A DNA stretch of 55,752 bases from Casp-actino8 sp001510455 (GCA_027592035.1 JAQCIK010000015.1:1-55752), one strand, 5' to 3'. Positions 16,557 to 25,550 are shown, counted from the stretch's first letter. A program made the numbers and translations. The notes: generated by a model from the letters alone, not told the origin.

Positions 16557-17327
16557 ATGGATCGCACGACACGGCTCGCTCCGACGCTTCTGGTCGGGAT
16601 GGGAGCCGGCATTCTCTCGGGACTCTTCGGGGTCGGAGGAGGCATTCTCGTCGTTCCGGCTCTCATCATGGTCCTGAAACTCGACCGTCGCCTGGCGAGT
16701 GGAACCTCTCTCGGCGCCGTCTTCCCCATTTCGGTCGCCAGCCTCGTCACGTACTGGAGTCAGGACAACGTCGACTGGCCGATGGCACTCTGGTTGTCGG
16801 TCGGCGCCGTGGTCGGCGCCGTGTACGGAACGAAACTGATCCACCGCTTGCCGCGGCGGGTGATCGGCTACTTGTTCACCGTGATGTTGATCCTGACGGC
16901 GATCCGTCTCTACGTTCCCACCGAGGCCAATGGCAGAGGTGTGATCGAAGTCGGAGGTGCCATCGCACTGGTCCTGATCGGGTTCCTGACCGGAGTTCTC
17001 GCCGGTCTCCTCGGAATCGGTGGCGGCGTCATCATGGTCCCGATCATGATCGTCTTCTTCAGCGAGATACCGGTCATCGCCAAGGGAACCTCGGCGGCGG
17101 TCATCATCCCGACGGCGATCATCGGAACCTGGCGTAATGCTCGAGCCAACAACATCGATCTGCGCGTTGCCGCAGTCGTCGGTCTCGCTGGCATACCGAC
17201 CGCCGTCCTCGGTGGACTCGTGGCCGACGTGATGAACGAAGACCTGTCGAACGCGTTGTTCGCCACTCTCGTGCTGACGGTCGCCGCCAAGATGTTGTTC
17301 GACCTGCGTCGCGAATCAGCGACGTGA
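16557..17327 (+). CDS. TSUP-family (TauE/SafE) membrane permease
   Basis: A 256-aa membrane protein with about eight helices in two repeats. Each repeat begins with the family glycine motif (GLFGVGGGILVVPAL near residue 22 and GLLGIGGGVIMVPIM near residue 155). Members move sulfite, sulfonates, sulfoacetate or related organic anions. ATG at 16557 sits 7 bases after TAGAAC (16544-16549) and 45 bases from the divergent SurE start. It overlaps the end of the convergent LLM gene by 12 bases. The substrate is unknown. Confidence 0.88.
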   Translation: MDRTTRLAPTLLVGMGAGILSGLFGVGGGILVVPALIMVLKLDRRLASGTSLGAVFPISVASLVTYWSQDNVDWPMALWLSVGAVVGAVYGTKLIHRLPRRVIGYLFTVMLILTAIRLYVPTEANGRGVIEVGGAIALVLIGFLTGVLAGLLGIGGGVIMVPIMIVFFSEIPVIAKGTSAAVIIPTAIIGTWRNARANNIDLRVAAVVGLAGIPTAVLGGLVADVMNEDLSNALFATLVLTVAAKMLFDLRRESAT

Positions 17328-18215
17328 CGCGACTGCGTCGGCGAGTGCGTCGAGCATCCGCGGATCGCTCGTCGCTGGCACCACGATGAACTCGTGAGCC
17401 CCTTCGGCTTCGATCGCATCGAGGAGATCGACGAGTCGCGACGCATCGTGCAACGGCATGGCCGACGCCAGTGACGCCGCCAGATCGGGCGAGAAAACAC
17501 GTAGGTAGGTCTCGGCGAAGTCGTGCAACGTGCGGGGAGCATCGTGGCCGAGGGCGACGAACGATCCGGTGACGAGACGTGGCTGATCGACGCGTCCCGC
17601 ATCGACCCATGCCGCTTCGGTGGCGCGAAACAACCGAGCGGCCTCCCCCGCGTCGCCGAGGAGAGTGAACCCGCTCACGCCGCTCGCCCACCTGGCCGCC
17701 CGGGCCAGTGACTTCGGACCCATGGCCGACGCGAGAATCGGCGGTCCACCCGCTTGTATCGGCTCCGGCCCCACCCGTTCACCGTCCGCGGCCGCGCCAC
17801 CGCTCCAGAGGCGCCGCACTTCGTCGACTGCCGCGTCGAGACGTCCGTGCCGACCCGAGAACGGTGATCCGAGCGCGGCGTAGTCCTGCTGACGTCCACC
17901 CACACCGACGGCGACGTCGACGCGTCCGCCCGACACCACGTCGAGGGACGCCAATTCCTTTGCGACCATGGCCGGCGCATGCCACGGCAGGACCACCACG
18001 TTCACCAGAACCCGAACCCGCGACGTGAGGGCCGCGGCCGCCGAGCACAAGGTGAAGCCGTCGAGATTGTGGAACGTGATTCGCTCGCCGGCCGACACAC
18101 TCGAAAAAGGCCCGTCGTCGATCCCTCGACACCAGGCCACCAGCCGGTCACGGTCGAGACCCGTGGCCATCTGGGGCAGGGCGACGCCGACGGACATCCG
18201 GGGGGTGGGCTCCAT
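17316..18215 (-). CDS. LLM-class (F420-dependent type) oxidoreductase
   Basis: A 299-aa TIM-barrel flavin/F420 oxidoreductase of the luciferase-like superfamily. Supporting sequence: SVGVALPQMATGLDRDRL at the start, VRVLVNVVVLPWHAPAMVAKELASLD in the second strand-helix unit, and SGGRVDVAVGVG. ATG at 18215 is chosen because GAGAG lies 7 bases upstream; a TTG at 18251 would also be in frame. The divergent amidohydrolase shares the intergenic region and the TCTGAC operator, so both may be controlled together. Cofactor (F420 or FMN) is inferred from the lineage only. Confidence 0.85.
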   Translation of the reverse strand: MEPTPRMSVGVALPQMATGLDRDRLVAWCRGIDDGPFSSVSAGERITFHNLDGFTLCSAAAALTSRVRVLVNVVVLPWHAPAMVAKELASLDVVSGGRVDVAVGVGGRQQDYAALGSPFSGRHGRLDAAVDEVRRLWSGGAAADGERVGPEPIQAGGPPILASAMGPKSLARAARWASGVSGFTLLGDAGEAARLFRATEAAWVDAGRVDQPRLVTGSFVALGHDAPRTLHDFAETYLRVFSPDLAASLASAMPLHDASRLVDLLDAIEAEGAHEFIVVPATSDPRMLDALADAVASRR

Positions 18216-18270
18216 GATCACACTCTCGCCGACCGACCCCGAATCCCGCAATTCACCTGGGGCGACGCAG

Positions 18271-18291
18271 AATCTGACACAGCGTCAGATT
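18271..18291 (+). promoter_or_regulatory. Candidate operator, copy B (AATCTGAC-N5-GTCAGATT)
   Basis: A perfect 8-base inverted repeat: AATCTGAC (18271-18278), ACAGC, GTCAGATT (18284-18291). It lies between the divergent LLM and amidohydrolase genes. It overlaps a -35-like CTGACA and ends 7 bases before the TACCCT -10 of the amidohydrolase. Confidence 0.7.
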
Positions 18292-18298
18292 TCGGTGC

Positions 18299-18304
18299 TA
18301 CCCT
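18299..18304 (+). promoter_or_regulatory. -10 hexamer TACCCT, leaderless start at 18311
   Basis: TACCCT is followed by six bases and the ATG of the amidohydrolase gene. Confidence 0.55.
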
Positions 18305-18310
18305 CGAATC

Positions 18311-19519
18311 ATGCGCGAACTGCCCAAGATCATCTCGGTCGACGACCACGTCACGGAACCGGCGACCGTCTGGACCGACCGCCTGCCGAAGAAGTACCAC
18401 GACGTCGGACCGCGTATCGAACGCCTCCCCGTGCGCGAGATGACATTCGTCGGTGGCAAGTTCACGGCCATTCCCGGCGAAAAGGGTGAGGACGGACCCC
18501 TCGCCGACTGGTGGTTCTACGAAGACCTTCGCCGCCCGCTCACGCGTCTCGACACCGCAGTCGGCTTCGAGCGTGACGAGGTCACCGTCACCGGCATCAC
18601 GTACGACGAGATGCGTCAGGGCTCGTACAAGTTGAAGGATCGCTTGGAAGACATGGATGTGGCGGGCATCGAGGCGTCACTGTGCTTCCCCACTTTCCCG
18701 CGGTTCTGTGGCCAGACGTTCTACGAGGCCCAGGACAAGGAACTCGCCATGCTCGGCGTGTACGCCTACAACGACTGGATGCACGAGGAATGGTGCGGAG
18801 AGTCTGGTGGTCGTATGTTGCCGCTCGGCCTCATTCCGCTGTGGGATCCGGTGGCCGCCGCTGCCGAAATTCGTCGGAACGCCGCTCGCGGTTTCCGCGC
18901 CGTGGCCTTCAGCGAGATCCCGCCGAATCTGAATCTCCCGAGCATCCACGATGCCGACGGTTACTGGTTGCCCTTCTTCGAAGCCTGCAACGAAACCGGC
19001 ACCGTCATCTGCATGCACATCGGGTCGGGTTCCAAGATGCCGAGCACCTCACCGGATGCGCCGGCCGCTGTCGGTTCGACCCTCACCTTCGCCAACTGCT
19101 GTTTCAGCATGGTCGACTGGTTGATGAGCGGGCACTTCACGCAGTTCCCCGATCTGAAGATCGCCTACAGCGAGGGCCAGATCGGCTGGATCCCCTACAT
19201 CCTCGAGCGCGCCGACCGGGTCTGGGAAGACAACCGCGGTTGGGGTGGTGTGGCCGACAAGGTCCTCGAACCGCCGTCGCAGCTGTTCAAGAAGCACGTG
19301 TACGGCTGCTTCTTCGACGATCCGCACGGTCTGCGTTCACTCGTCGAAATCGGTGAGGACAACGTCACCTACGAATGCGATTACCCGCACTCCGACTCGA
19401 CGTGGCCTCACACCGCCAAGATCGCCCACGAGCAGACCCTTGGTCTCACCGATGAGCAGGTCTACAAGGTGTTGCGCGGCAACGCCATCAAGATGCTCGG
19501 CATCACTCACCTGTCCTGA
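18311..19519 (+). CDS. Amidohydrolase family 2 (metal-dependent hydrolase / decarboxylase)
   Basis: A 402-aa TIM-barrel metal enzyme of the amidohydrolase-2 group, which hydrolyses C-N or C-C bonds or decarboxylates aromatic acids. The first metal site is altered to VDDHVTEP near the N-terminus. A barrel-strand His lies in GTVICMHIGSG, and the late Asp in ECDYPHSDSTWPHT. The C-terminus (VLRGNAIKMLGI) is typical. ATG at 18311, leaderless behind TACCCT. The same operator palindrome as the 13505 and 19612 units places it in the same candidate regulon. The reaction cannot be fixed from sequence. Confidence 0.87.
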   Translation: MRELPKIISVDDHVTEPATVWTDRLPKKYHDVGPRIERLPVREMTFVGGKFTAIPGEKGEDGPLADWWFYEDLRRPLTRLDTAVGFERDEVTVTGITYDEMRQGSYKLKDRLEDMDVAGIEASLCFPTFPRFCGQTFYEAQDKELAMLGVYAYNDWMHEEWCGESGGRMLPLGLIPLWDPVAAAAEIRRNAARGFRAVAFSEIPPNLNLPSIHDADGYWLPFFEACNETGTVICMHIGSGSKMPSTSPDAPAAVGSTLTFANCCFSMVDWLMSGHFTQFPDLKIAYSEGQIGWIPYILERADRVWEDNRGWGGVADKVLEPPSQLFKKHVYGCFFDDPHGLRSLVEIGEDNVTYECDYPHSDSTWPHTAKIAHEQTLGLTDEQVYKVLRGNAIKMLGITHLS

Positions 19520-19532
19520 ACCGACCCGCGCC

Positions 19533-19553
19533 GATCTGACTGGCCGTCAGATT
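19533..19553 (+). promoter_or_regulatory. Candidate operator, copy C (ATCTGAC-N5-GTCAGAT)
   Basis: ATCTGAC (19534-19540), TGGCC, GTCAGAT (19546-19552): perfect 7-base arms. It lies 16 bases upstream of the TAGAGT -10 (19570-19575) of the ADH operon, so it covers the -35 region, exactly as copy A does. Confidence 0.7.
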
Positions 19554-19611
19554 CTCCGGTCACTCGGACTAGAGTCCGACTCGCGACGTTTCGGCTCGAC
19601 GAGGGGGAATC

Positions 19612-20715
19612 ATGAAAGGCATCGTCTACGACGGATCCACGGCGACGCTGGTCGACGGCTTGTCGGTGCGTGAACCAGGTCCCCGAGAGGTCTGGGTCGA
19701 CGTCGCAGCCGCCGGTCTCTGCCACTCGGACATCTCCTACATGCACGGGCTTTACCCCGTTCCGTCGCCCGGAGTGTGCGGTCACGAGGCCGCCGGGGTC
19801 GTGGCAGCGGTCGGCAATGCGGTCACCCACGTGGCACCCGGTGATCACGTCATCATCGCCACTCTCGCCGCCTGCGGATTCTGCGAGTTCTGCATGGACG
19901 GCAAGCCCACGTTCTGTCGATCGACACTCGGCAACTGGACCCAGCCCTTCACTCTCGACGGGCAACCGATCTACAACTTCGCCGCCACCAGTGCCTTCGC
20001 CGAACGCACGATCGTGCGCGACGTGCAATGCGTGAAGATCCCGAAAGACGTTCCCCTCACCTCGGCCGCTCTCGTCGGATGCGGTGTGGTCACGGGTATG
20101 GGCGCTGTGTTCAACCGGGCCAACGTGAAGCGCGGCCAGTCGGCGGTCGTGTTCGGCGTCGGCGGTGTCGGGCTGAACTGCATCCAAGCGCTGAAGGTGC
20201 AAGGAGCGTCCACGATCATCGCCGTCGACACCTTGGCCGAGAAGGAGACCTTGGCTCGCCAGTTCGGAGCCACACACTTCCTCGACGGCCGACGCGACGA
20301 CATCGTCGAGGCCATCGTCAGCATCCTTCCCTACCGAGACGACATGCCGCGCGGACCGTTCAATGCCGGGGGCGCCAATTGGGCCTTCGATTGCGTGGCT
20401 CACCCGGTCGTCACGAACAATGCCCTCGAGTGCCTCGACTGGGGTGGCACGGTGGTAGTCATCGGAGTGGCCGGTCAGACGGCCGAGTTCCACGGTCTGT
20501 ACGGACGCCTCACCCAGGTCGACCGCGGCATCATCGGTTGTCGCTACGGATCGGTGAGTCCGCAGCGAGACATCCCCTACATCATCGACCTCTATCGACG
20601 TGGCGAAGTACTTCTCGACGAGCTCGTGAGCGCGACCTTCCCGATCGCCGACTGGAAGAGTGCCGTCGAGGGTCTCGAGAGCGGATCAGTGGCCCGAGCG
20701 GTCATCACGTTCTGA
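19612..20715 (+). CDS. Zinc-dependent alcohol dehydrogenase (class III-like)
   Basis: A 367-aa medium-chain dehydrogenase. The catalytic zinc site reads GLCHSD near residue 38 and GHEAAG near 62. The structural zinc loop has Cys at CGFCEFC plus the Cys of KPTFC, about residues 87-101. The nucleotide-binding turn is GVGGVG near 181. It would oxidise an alcohol to an aldehyde. It is the first gene of the five-gene unit ending in TetR. ATG at 19612 with GAGGGGG upstream; promoter TAGAGT at 19570-19575, giving a leader of about 30 bases. Confidence 0.92.
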   Translation: MKGIVYDGSTATLVDGLSVREPGPREVWVDVAAAGLCHSDISYMHGLYPVPSPGVCGHEAAGVVAAVGNAVTHVAPGDHVIIATLAACGFCEFCMDGKPTFCRSTLGNWTQPFTLDGQPIYNFAATSAFAERTIVRDVQCVKIPKDVPLTSAALVGCGVVTGMGAVFNRANVKRGQSAVVFGVGGVGLNCIQALKVQGASTIIAVDTLAEKETLARQFGATHFLDGRRDDIVEAIVSILPYRDDMPRGPFNAGGANWAFDCVAHPVVTNNALECLDWGGTVVVIGVAGQTAEFHGLYGRLTQVDRGIIGCRYGSVSPQRDIPYIIDLYRRGEVLLDELVSATFPIADWKSAVEGLESGSVARAVITF

Positions 20716-20734
20716 GCCGAGGTCGCACGAAGTC

Positions 20735-22294
20735 ATGACTACTCCCGCCGGCGTCCTCGATCTGGACGGCAAGACGTTGTGGCAGTTGGTCTGTGAACGC
20801 GCCACACTCACGCCCGACAAGCAGATGGCTCGCGACGAATCGGGACGAACGCTCACCTTCGGTGCATACAAGGAATGGTGCGAGCGTGTCGCCGCCGGAC
20901 TCGCGCAGATGGGTGTCGGAGCGGGCACCAACGTCTCGTGGATCCAACCATCTCGTTTCGAGTCGCTCGTACTCACCGGGGCGCTCTCGCGCCTCGGAGC
21001 CATCCAGAATCCGATCCTCCCCATCTACCGACACCGAGAGGTCTCGTTCATCACTCGACAGTCGCAGTGCCGAGTACTCGTGGTGCCGGGAGTCTTTCGG
21101 GGGTTCGACTACGAGCCGATGGCGCGCGAAGTGGCGGCCGAACTCGACCACGACGTTCGGGTCCTGGTGGCCGATCCGGGTCTTCCCGAGGCCGATCCCT
21201 CCGAGGTCGAACTTCCGCCGTACGAGGCCGACCTGCACGGACTTCGCTGGCTCTTCTACTCGTCGGGCACCACGGCCGATCCGAAAGGCGCCAAGCACAG
21301 CGACTTCAGCATGTCGGCCGCCAACGACGGAATGCAGTGGAGCATGGAAGTCGGCCCCGACGACAAGGCGGCCGTCGTGTTTCCGATCACGCACGTCGGC
21401 GGCCTCATCTGGTTGTTCAACGCCATGCAGACCGGAGTCGAGCTTCTCATGGTCGAGACCTTCGACGCGTCGGCGACACCGGCCTGGCTCGGAGCCAACG
21501 GCTGCACCTGCGCCGGAGCGGGCACCGTCTTTTGGCTCACCTATCTCAACACTCAGCGTCAACTCGCGACCGGTGAACGACTTCTGCCCAATGTCCGCAT
21601 TTTCAACGGCGGTGGTGCGCCGAAACCCAAGACGTTGCACGCCGAGATGATGGACGCCTTCGGAGCACCACTCATCGGTGGGTGGGGTCTCACCGAAGCT
21701 CCGATCAACACCATGGTCCACGTCGACGACCCCGACGACAAGAAAGCCACCACCGACGGACGTCCGTGCCCCGGCGTGAGCATCCGAGTCGTGATGGACG
21801 ATCACGAATGTGCAGCGGGTGAAGAGGGTGAGCTGAGGGTGAAGGGACGGCAGGTCTGTCAGGGCTATCTCGACCCGACCCTCGACGTCGATGCCTTCGA
21901 CGAGGACGGATGGTTCCGGACCGGTGATCTCGGAGTCATCGACGCCGATGGTTTCGTGAGCATCACCGGACGACTGAAGGACATCATCATTCGCAAGGGT
22001 GAGAACATCTCGGCCAAGGAGATCGAAGATCTGTTGTTCGCCCACCCGGCCGTCGCCGACGTCGCCGTGGTCGGACTTCCCGATGCCGCGAGCGGTGAGA
22101 TCGCCTGCGCCGTCGTGGTGACCAACGCTGGTGCGACTCTCGGTTTCGACGACATGGTCGTCTTCTTGAAAGACGCTGAGTTGTCACGACACAAGATTCC
22201 CGAGCGCCTCGAGATCGTCGACGCACTCCCTCGCAACCCGAGCGGAAAGGTTCTGAAAAAGGATCTCCGCGCCACTTATGGAGGACAGGCATGA
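20735..22294 (+). CDS. AMP-dependent acyl-CoA synthetase
   Basis: Activates a carboxylic acid to its CoA thioester through an acyl-adenylate; 519 aa. The ATP loop is YSSGTTADPKGAKHS near residues 189-203. GWGLTEAP comes next, then GWFRTGDLGVIDADG and KGENISAKEIED. The C-terminal PRNPSGKVLKKDLR holds the catalytic lysine. The start is ATG at 20735, 19 bases after the ADH stop. It overlaps the next SDR gene by ATGA. The acid substrate is unknown; the neighbours imply an aliphatic or alicyclic acid. Confidence 0.93.
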   Translation: MTTPAGVLDLDGKTLWQLVCERATLTPDKQMARDESGRTLTFGAYKEWCERVAAGLAQMGVGAGTNVSWIQPSRFESLVLTGALSRLGAIQNPILPIYRHREVSFITRQSQCRVLVVPGVFRGFDYEPMAREVAAELDHDVRVLVADPGLPEADPSEVELPPYEADLHGLRWLFYSSGTTADPKGAKHSDFSMSAANDGMQWSMEVGPDDKAAVVFPITHVGGLIWLFNAMQTGVELLMVETFDASATPAWLGANGCTCAGAGTVFWLTYLNTQRQLATGERLLPNVRIFNGGGAPKPKTLHAEMMDAFGAPLIGGWGLTEAPINTMVHVDDPDDKKATTDGRPCPGVSIRVVMDDHECAAGEEGELRVKGRQVCQGYLDPTLDVDAFDEDGWFRTGDLGVIDADGFVSITGRLKDIIIRKGENISAKEIEDLLFAHPAVADVAVVGLPDAASGEIACAVVVTNAGATLGFDDMVVFLKDAELSRHKIPERLEIVDALPRNPSGKVLKKDLRATYGGQA

Positions 22295-23076
22295 CCGACA
22301 CCATTCCCACTCACTCGCGTGCCTCGGGCCTCCGGGTCTTCGTGACCGGTGCCGGATCGGGTATCGGGCGAGCCACCGCTCTCCGATTCGCCGCCGAAGG
22401 CGCCGCCGTCGCATGTGTCGATCTGAAGGGAGCCGCCGAGACGGCCAACGACATCCAGGCCACCGGTGGTCGCGCGGTCGCCTACGAACTCGACGTCACC
22501 GATGCGGCGGCGGTCGAGCGCACCGTCGACACCGCCGCCGCTGAGCTCGGCGGACTCGACGTTCTGTGCAACATCGCCGGCATCGGGCATTTCGCTCACA
22601 GCCACGAAGAGACGCCCGACTGGTTCGATCGCATCGTGTCGGTCAATCTCAACGGAACCTTCTATGCCACACGATTCGCCCTCCCCCACTTGTTGAAGCG
22701 CTCCGTCGAGAGTGGCCGTGACGGAGTCGTGATCAACACCGCCTCCACCTCGGGGCTCATGGGCGCCCCGTGGAGCGCCGCCTACTGCGCGAGCAAGGGT
22801 GGTGTCGTCAATCTCACCCGAGCGCTCGCCTATGAATATCGCGGCAAGGGCGTTCGGGTGAACGCCATCGCACCCGGTGGGACCAACACGAACATCATCC
22901 ACTCGTTCATGAGTCTGCCGGAGGGTGCCGACCACAAGTTGATGGCGAAGATCATGACACCCATGGATCAAGCCGAACCCGACGAGATCGCCAACATGTT
23001 CGTGTTCATCGCATCCGACGAAGGTCGCTACATGACCGGATCGATCGTCGTGATGGACGGCGGCATCACCTGCTGA
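22291..23076 (+). CDS. Short-chain dehydrogenase/reductase
   Basis: A 261-aa NAD(P)-dependent SDR. The cofactor motif is VTGAGSGIG near residues 17-25, the NAG-equivalent is CNIAGIG, the catalytic Tyr and Lys are in AAYCASKGG, and the end GSIVVMDGGITC is typical. Translationally coupled to the ligase (ATGA) and 9 bases ahead of a second SDR with a GAGGAAG ribosome site. Probably a hydroxyacyl-CoA or hydroxyl oxidation step. Confidence 0.92.
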   Translation: MTDTIPTHSRASGLRVFVTGAGSGIGRATALRFAAEGAAVACVDLKGAAETANDIQATGGRAVAYELDVTDAAAVERTVDTAAAELGGLDVLCNIAGIGHFAHSHEETPDWFDRIVSVNLNGTFYATRFALPHLLKRSVESGRDGVVINTASTSGLMGAPWSAAYCASKGGVVNLTRALAYEYRGKGVRVNAIAPGGTNTNIIHSFMSLPEGADHKLMAKIMTPMDQAEPDEIANMFVFIASDEGRYMTGSIVVMDGGITC

Positions 23077-23085
23077 GAGGAAGAC

Positions 23086-24009
23086 ATGAGCAACCAACGC
23101 AACCCAGACGGCATCTGCGCCGGTCGGACCGTCATCGTGACCGGGGCTGGACGCGGTCTCGGTCGTGCCCATGCCCTCGCTTTCGCGGCCGAAGGTGCGA
23201 ACGTCGTGGTCAACGACGTCGGTGCATCGTTGACCGGTGAAGGACACGACGTCGGGCCGGCTGCCGAAGTGGTCGCCGAGATCGTGGCCATGGGAGGTCG
23301 GGCGATCGTCAATGCCGACGACGTCAGCGACTGGGACGGAGCCGGCCACATGGTCGCCGAGGCGATCGAGACGTTCGGAGGCCTCGACACTCTCGTGTGC
23401 AATGCCGGCATCGTTCGTGACCGCATGATCGTGAACATGTCGGTCGACGAGTGGGACGCCGTCATGAAGGTTCATCTACGGGGCATGTTCTGCCCGGTCC
23501 GTCACGCAGTCGATCATTGGCGAGCCCGAGCCAAGGCCGGTGAGACCGTCGACGCCCGCATCGTGACGACGTCGTCAGGAGCCGGACTGTTCGGATCGGT
23601 GTCACAGGCCAACTACTCGGCGGCCAAGGCCGGAATCGCCGCCTTCACGATCGTTTCGGCCGTCGAACTCTCTCGTTACGGCGTGAAGATCAACGGCATC
23701 GCTCCGTCGGCGCGAAGTCGCATGACCGAGGAGGCCTTCGCCGAGATGATGAAGCGACCCGACTCGGGATTCGACGCCATGGACCCGGCGAACGTGAGTC
23801 CGGTGGTCGTGTGGCTCGGATCCACGTCGTGCGACGTGACCGGCAAGATGTTCGAGACCGCCGGCGGCCAATTGTCCGTTGCCGATGGTTGGCAGCACGG
23901 TGAAGTCGCCGACAAGGGCGACCGCTACGTACCGTCGGAGGTCGGTGGCGTGGTCGCCGACCTCCTCACCCGAGCCCCGGCTCCGGCTGCCGTGTACGGA
24001 GCCGGCTGA
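23086..24009 (+). CDS. Short-chain dehydrogenase (17-beta-HSD4 / MFE-2 type)
   Basis: A 307-aa SDR, longer than average. VTGAGRGLGRAHA and VVVNDVGAS are typical of the (3R)-hydroxyacyl-CoA dehydrogenase branch found in multifunctional enzyme type 2. The active site has TSSGAGLFG (Ser) and ANYSAAKAG (Tyr/Lys). The extended C-terminus after the Rossmann fold also fits that branch. Its stop overlaps the TetR start (TGATG). A beta-oxidation step on an activated acid is the likely job. Confidence 0.9.
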   Translation: MSNQRNPDGICAGRTVIVTGAGRGLGRAHALAFAAEGANVVVNDVGASLTGEGHDVGPAAEVVAEIVAMGGRAIVNADDVSDWDGAGHMVAEAIETFGGLDTLVCNAGIVRDRMIVNMSVDEWDAVMKVHLRGMFCPVRHAVDHWRARAKAGETVDARIVTTSSGAGLFGSVSQANYSAAKAGIAAFTIVSAVELSRYGVKINGIAPSARSRMTEEAFAEMMKRPDSGFDAMDPANVSPVVVWLGSTSCDVTGKMFETAGGQLSVADGWQHGEVADKGDRYVPSEVGGVVADLLTRAPAPAAVYGAG

Positions 24010-24641
24010 TGCCGAGCAAGGTTCGCTCGGTCGATGGTCGGGTGATCGGATCGCGCGCGCAGGCGACTCGTCGTCGCCTTCTCGATGCCACTGAGAAGTT
24101 GTTGACCGAACAAGGCGTGTTCGATCTGCGCGTGGTCGACATCACCCGCGAAGTGGGCACCTCGGCGGCCACCTTCTACCAGTACTTCAACGACGCCGAC
24201 GCCGCGATCCTGGCGCTCGCCGAGGAAGCCTTGGAGGACGAACGTCCGCTCGTCGAGCATCTTCATCCGAGCTGGACACCCGAGGACGCACACATCCGCG
24301 CGGCAGCTTTCGTCGATGCCTACCTGTCGTACTGGGACGAGCACGCAGCCGTCCTTCGAATCCGTAACGTCAAGGCCGAGGAGGGTGACCGCGAGTTTCG
24401 CGCCGTGCGCTCTCAGGCGAACCTTCTCGTGATCGATGGATTCCAGACCATGATCGCCGATGGCATCGCGACCGGTCGTCTACCTCGTACTCTCGATCCT
24501 TTCACCACTGGAGCCGCGCTCGTCGCCATGATCGAACGACTGCTCGGATTCCAGAACGAGATGTCGAAGCGTGGCTCGTCACGCGATTCGATTCGCGACA
24601 CCCTCGTCACGTTGTTGAGCCGAACGATCGTCGGCGGCTGA
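24009..24641 (+). CDS. TetR-family transcriptional regulator
   Basis: A 210-aa repressor. The N-terminal helix-turn-helix spans about residues 14-60 (RRRLLDATEKLL to TSAATFYQYFNDAD). The C-terminal helices are the ligand pocket. It is the last gene of the ADH-ligase-SDR-SDR unit and overlaps the previous gene by one base. Autoregulation through the TCTGAC-N5-GTCAGA palindrome upstream of 19612 is the natural hypothesis, with an acyl-CoA product of the ligase as inducer. Its stop abuts the stop of the convergent LLM gene with no gap. Confidence 0.92.
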   Translation: MPSKVRSVDGRVIGSRAQATRRRLLDATEKLLTEQGVFDLRVVDITREVGTSAATFYQYFNDADAAILALAEEALEDERPLVEHLHPSWTPEDAHIRAAAFVDAYLSYWDEHAAVLRIRNVKAEEGDREFRAVRSQANLLVIDGFQTMIADGIATGRLPRTLDPFTTGAALVAMIERLLGFQNEMSKRGSSRDSIRDTLVTLLSRTIVGG

Positions 24642-25550
24642 TCACAACGACGGGATCAACGAGGCCAACTGCTCGAACTCGGGCATCGTGACCCGACTCG
24701 GATCGGCCGAGAGGACCTGGACGCACACGTGGTCGGCTCCTCGTGAGAGATGGTCCTTGATACGCGCCGCGATGTCGTCGAGATTTCCCCACGCCACAAT
24801 GGCATCGACGAGTCGATCGGTCGGTTCACCGTCGTTTCCGCTCAGGTCGGCGTCGGTCCAACCGAGGCGCCGCAGATTGTTCGTGTAGTTGGGCAATCCG
24901 AGATAGGTCTTCATGAAACCGCGCGCCACGGCCCGTGCCTCGGTCCGGTCGGTCGAGAACACCACCGCCTGTTCGGGGGCGAGGAGCGCGTCGGGCCCGA
25001 GCGCTTCCCGGGCCACCGTCGTGTGCTCGACCGGCACGAAGTACGGATGGGCACCGAGCGAACGTTCGGCGGCGAGCTGCAGCATCTTCGGACCGAGGGC
25101 CGCCAACGCACGAGCCGGCGGTGTGCTCGGTTGTGCAGCGAAGAAGAAACCGTTGTCCATGGCGTCGAGATACTTCTTCATCGTCGACAGAGGCTTGTCG
25201 TACGTTCCGCCGTGGAATCCTTCCACGGCCGGCTGATGGCTGACTCCGATTCCGAGAAGGAAGCGGTCGGGAAAAGCTTCGGTCACTGTCTTCCAACCCG
25301 CCTGCATGGTCATCGGTGAGCGCGCATGGAGACTGGCGATACCAGTGGCGAGAATCATCCGATCGGTCGCCGACAACAGCAGTGACGTCGATGCGAAGGG
25401 CTCGCGTCCGACCGCCTCGGGAACCCACACCGTTCGGAAGCCGAGTTCTTCGAGACGAGCCACGTGCTTTTGCGCCTCGCGCATGGGTTGCATGTCGAGC
25501 TGGAAGGTCCAGAGCCCGAGCTTGCCGAGAGATTCCTTGGTGAGAGCCAT
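24642..25550 (-). CDS. LLM-class F420-dependent oxidoreductase (TIGR03620-like)
   Basis: A 302-aa luciferase-like TIM barrel. It opens LGLWTFQLDMQPM, contains FRTVWVPEAVGREPF, then RMILATGIASLHARSP and FPDRFLLGIGVSHQP, all usual for the F420 branch. ATG at 25550 follows TAGTTT (25557-25562) by six bases, so probably leaderless. Divergent from the S9 peptidase. It may reduce an intermediate of the neighbouring pathway, but that is only inferred from position. Confidence 0.87.
   Translation of the reverse strand: MALTKESLGKLGLWTFQLDMQPMREAQKHVARLEELGFRTVWVPEAVGREPFASTSLLLSATDRMILATGIASLHARSPMTMQAGWKTVTEAFPDRFLLGIGVSHQPAVEGFHGGTYDKPLSTMKKYLDAMDNGFFFAAQPSTPPARALAALGPKMLQLAAERSLGAHPYFVPVEHTTVAREALGPDALLAPEQAVVFSTDRTEARAVARGFMKTYLGLPNYTNNLRRLGWTDADLSGNDGEPTDRLVDAIVAWGNLDDIAARIKDHLSRGADHVCVQVLSADPSRVTMPEFEQLASLIPSL

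Noticed and set aside
16512..16844. Upstream extension of the SurE frame to 16844
   Set aside because: It is antisense to the TSUP permease; the lipoprotein signal and the TACAGT hexamer fix the start at 16511.
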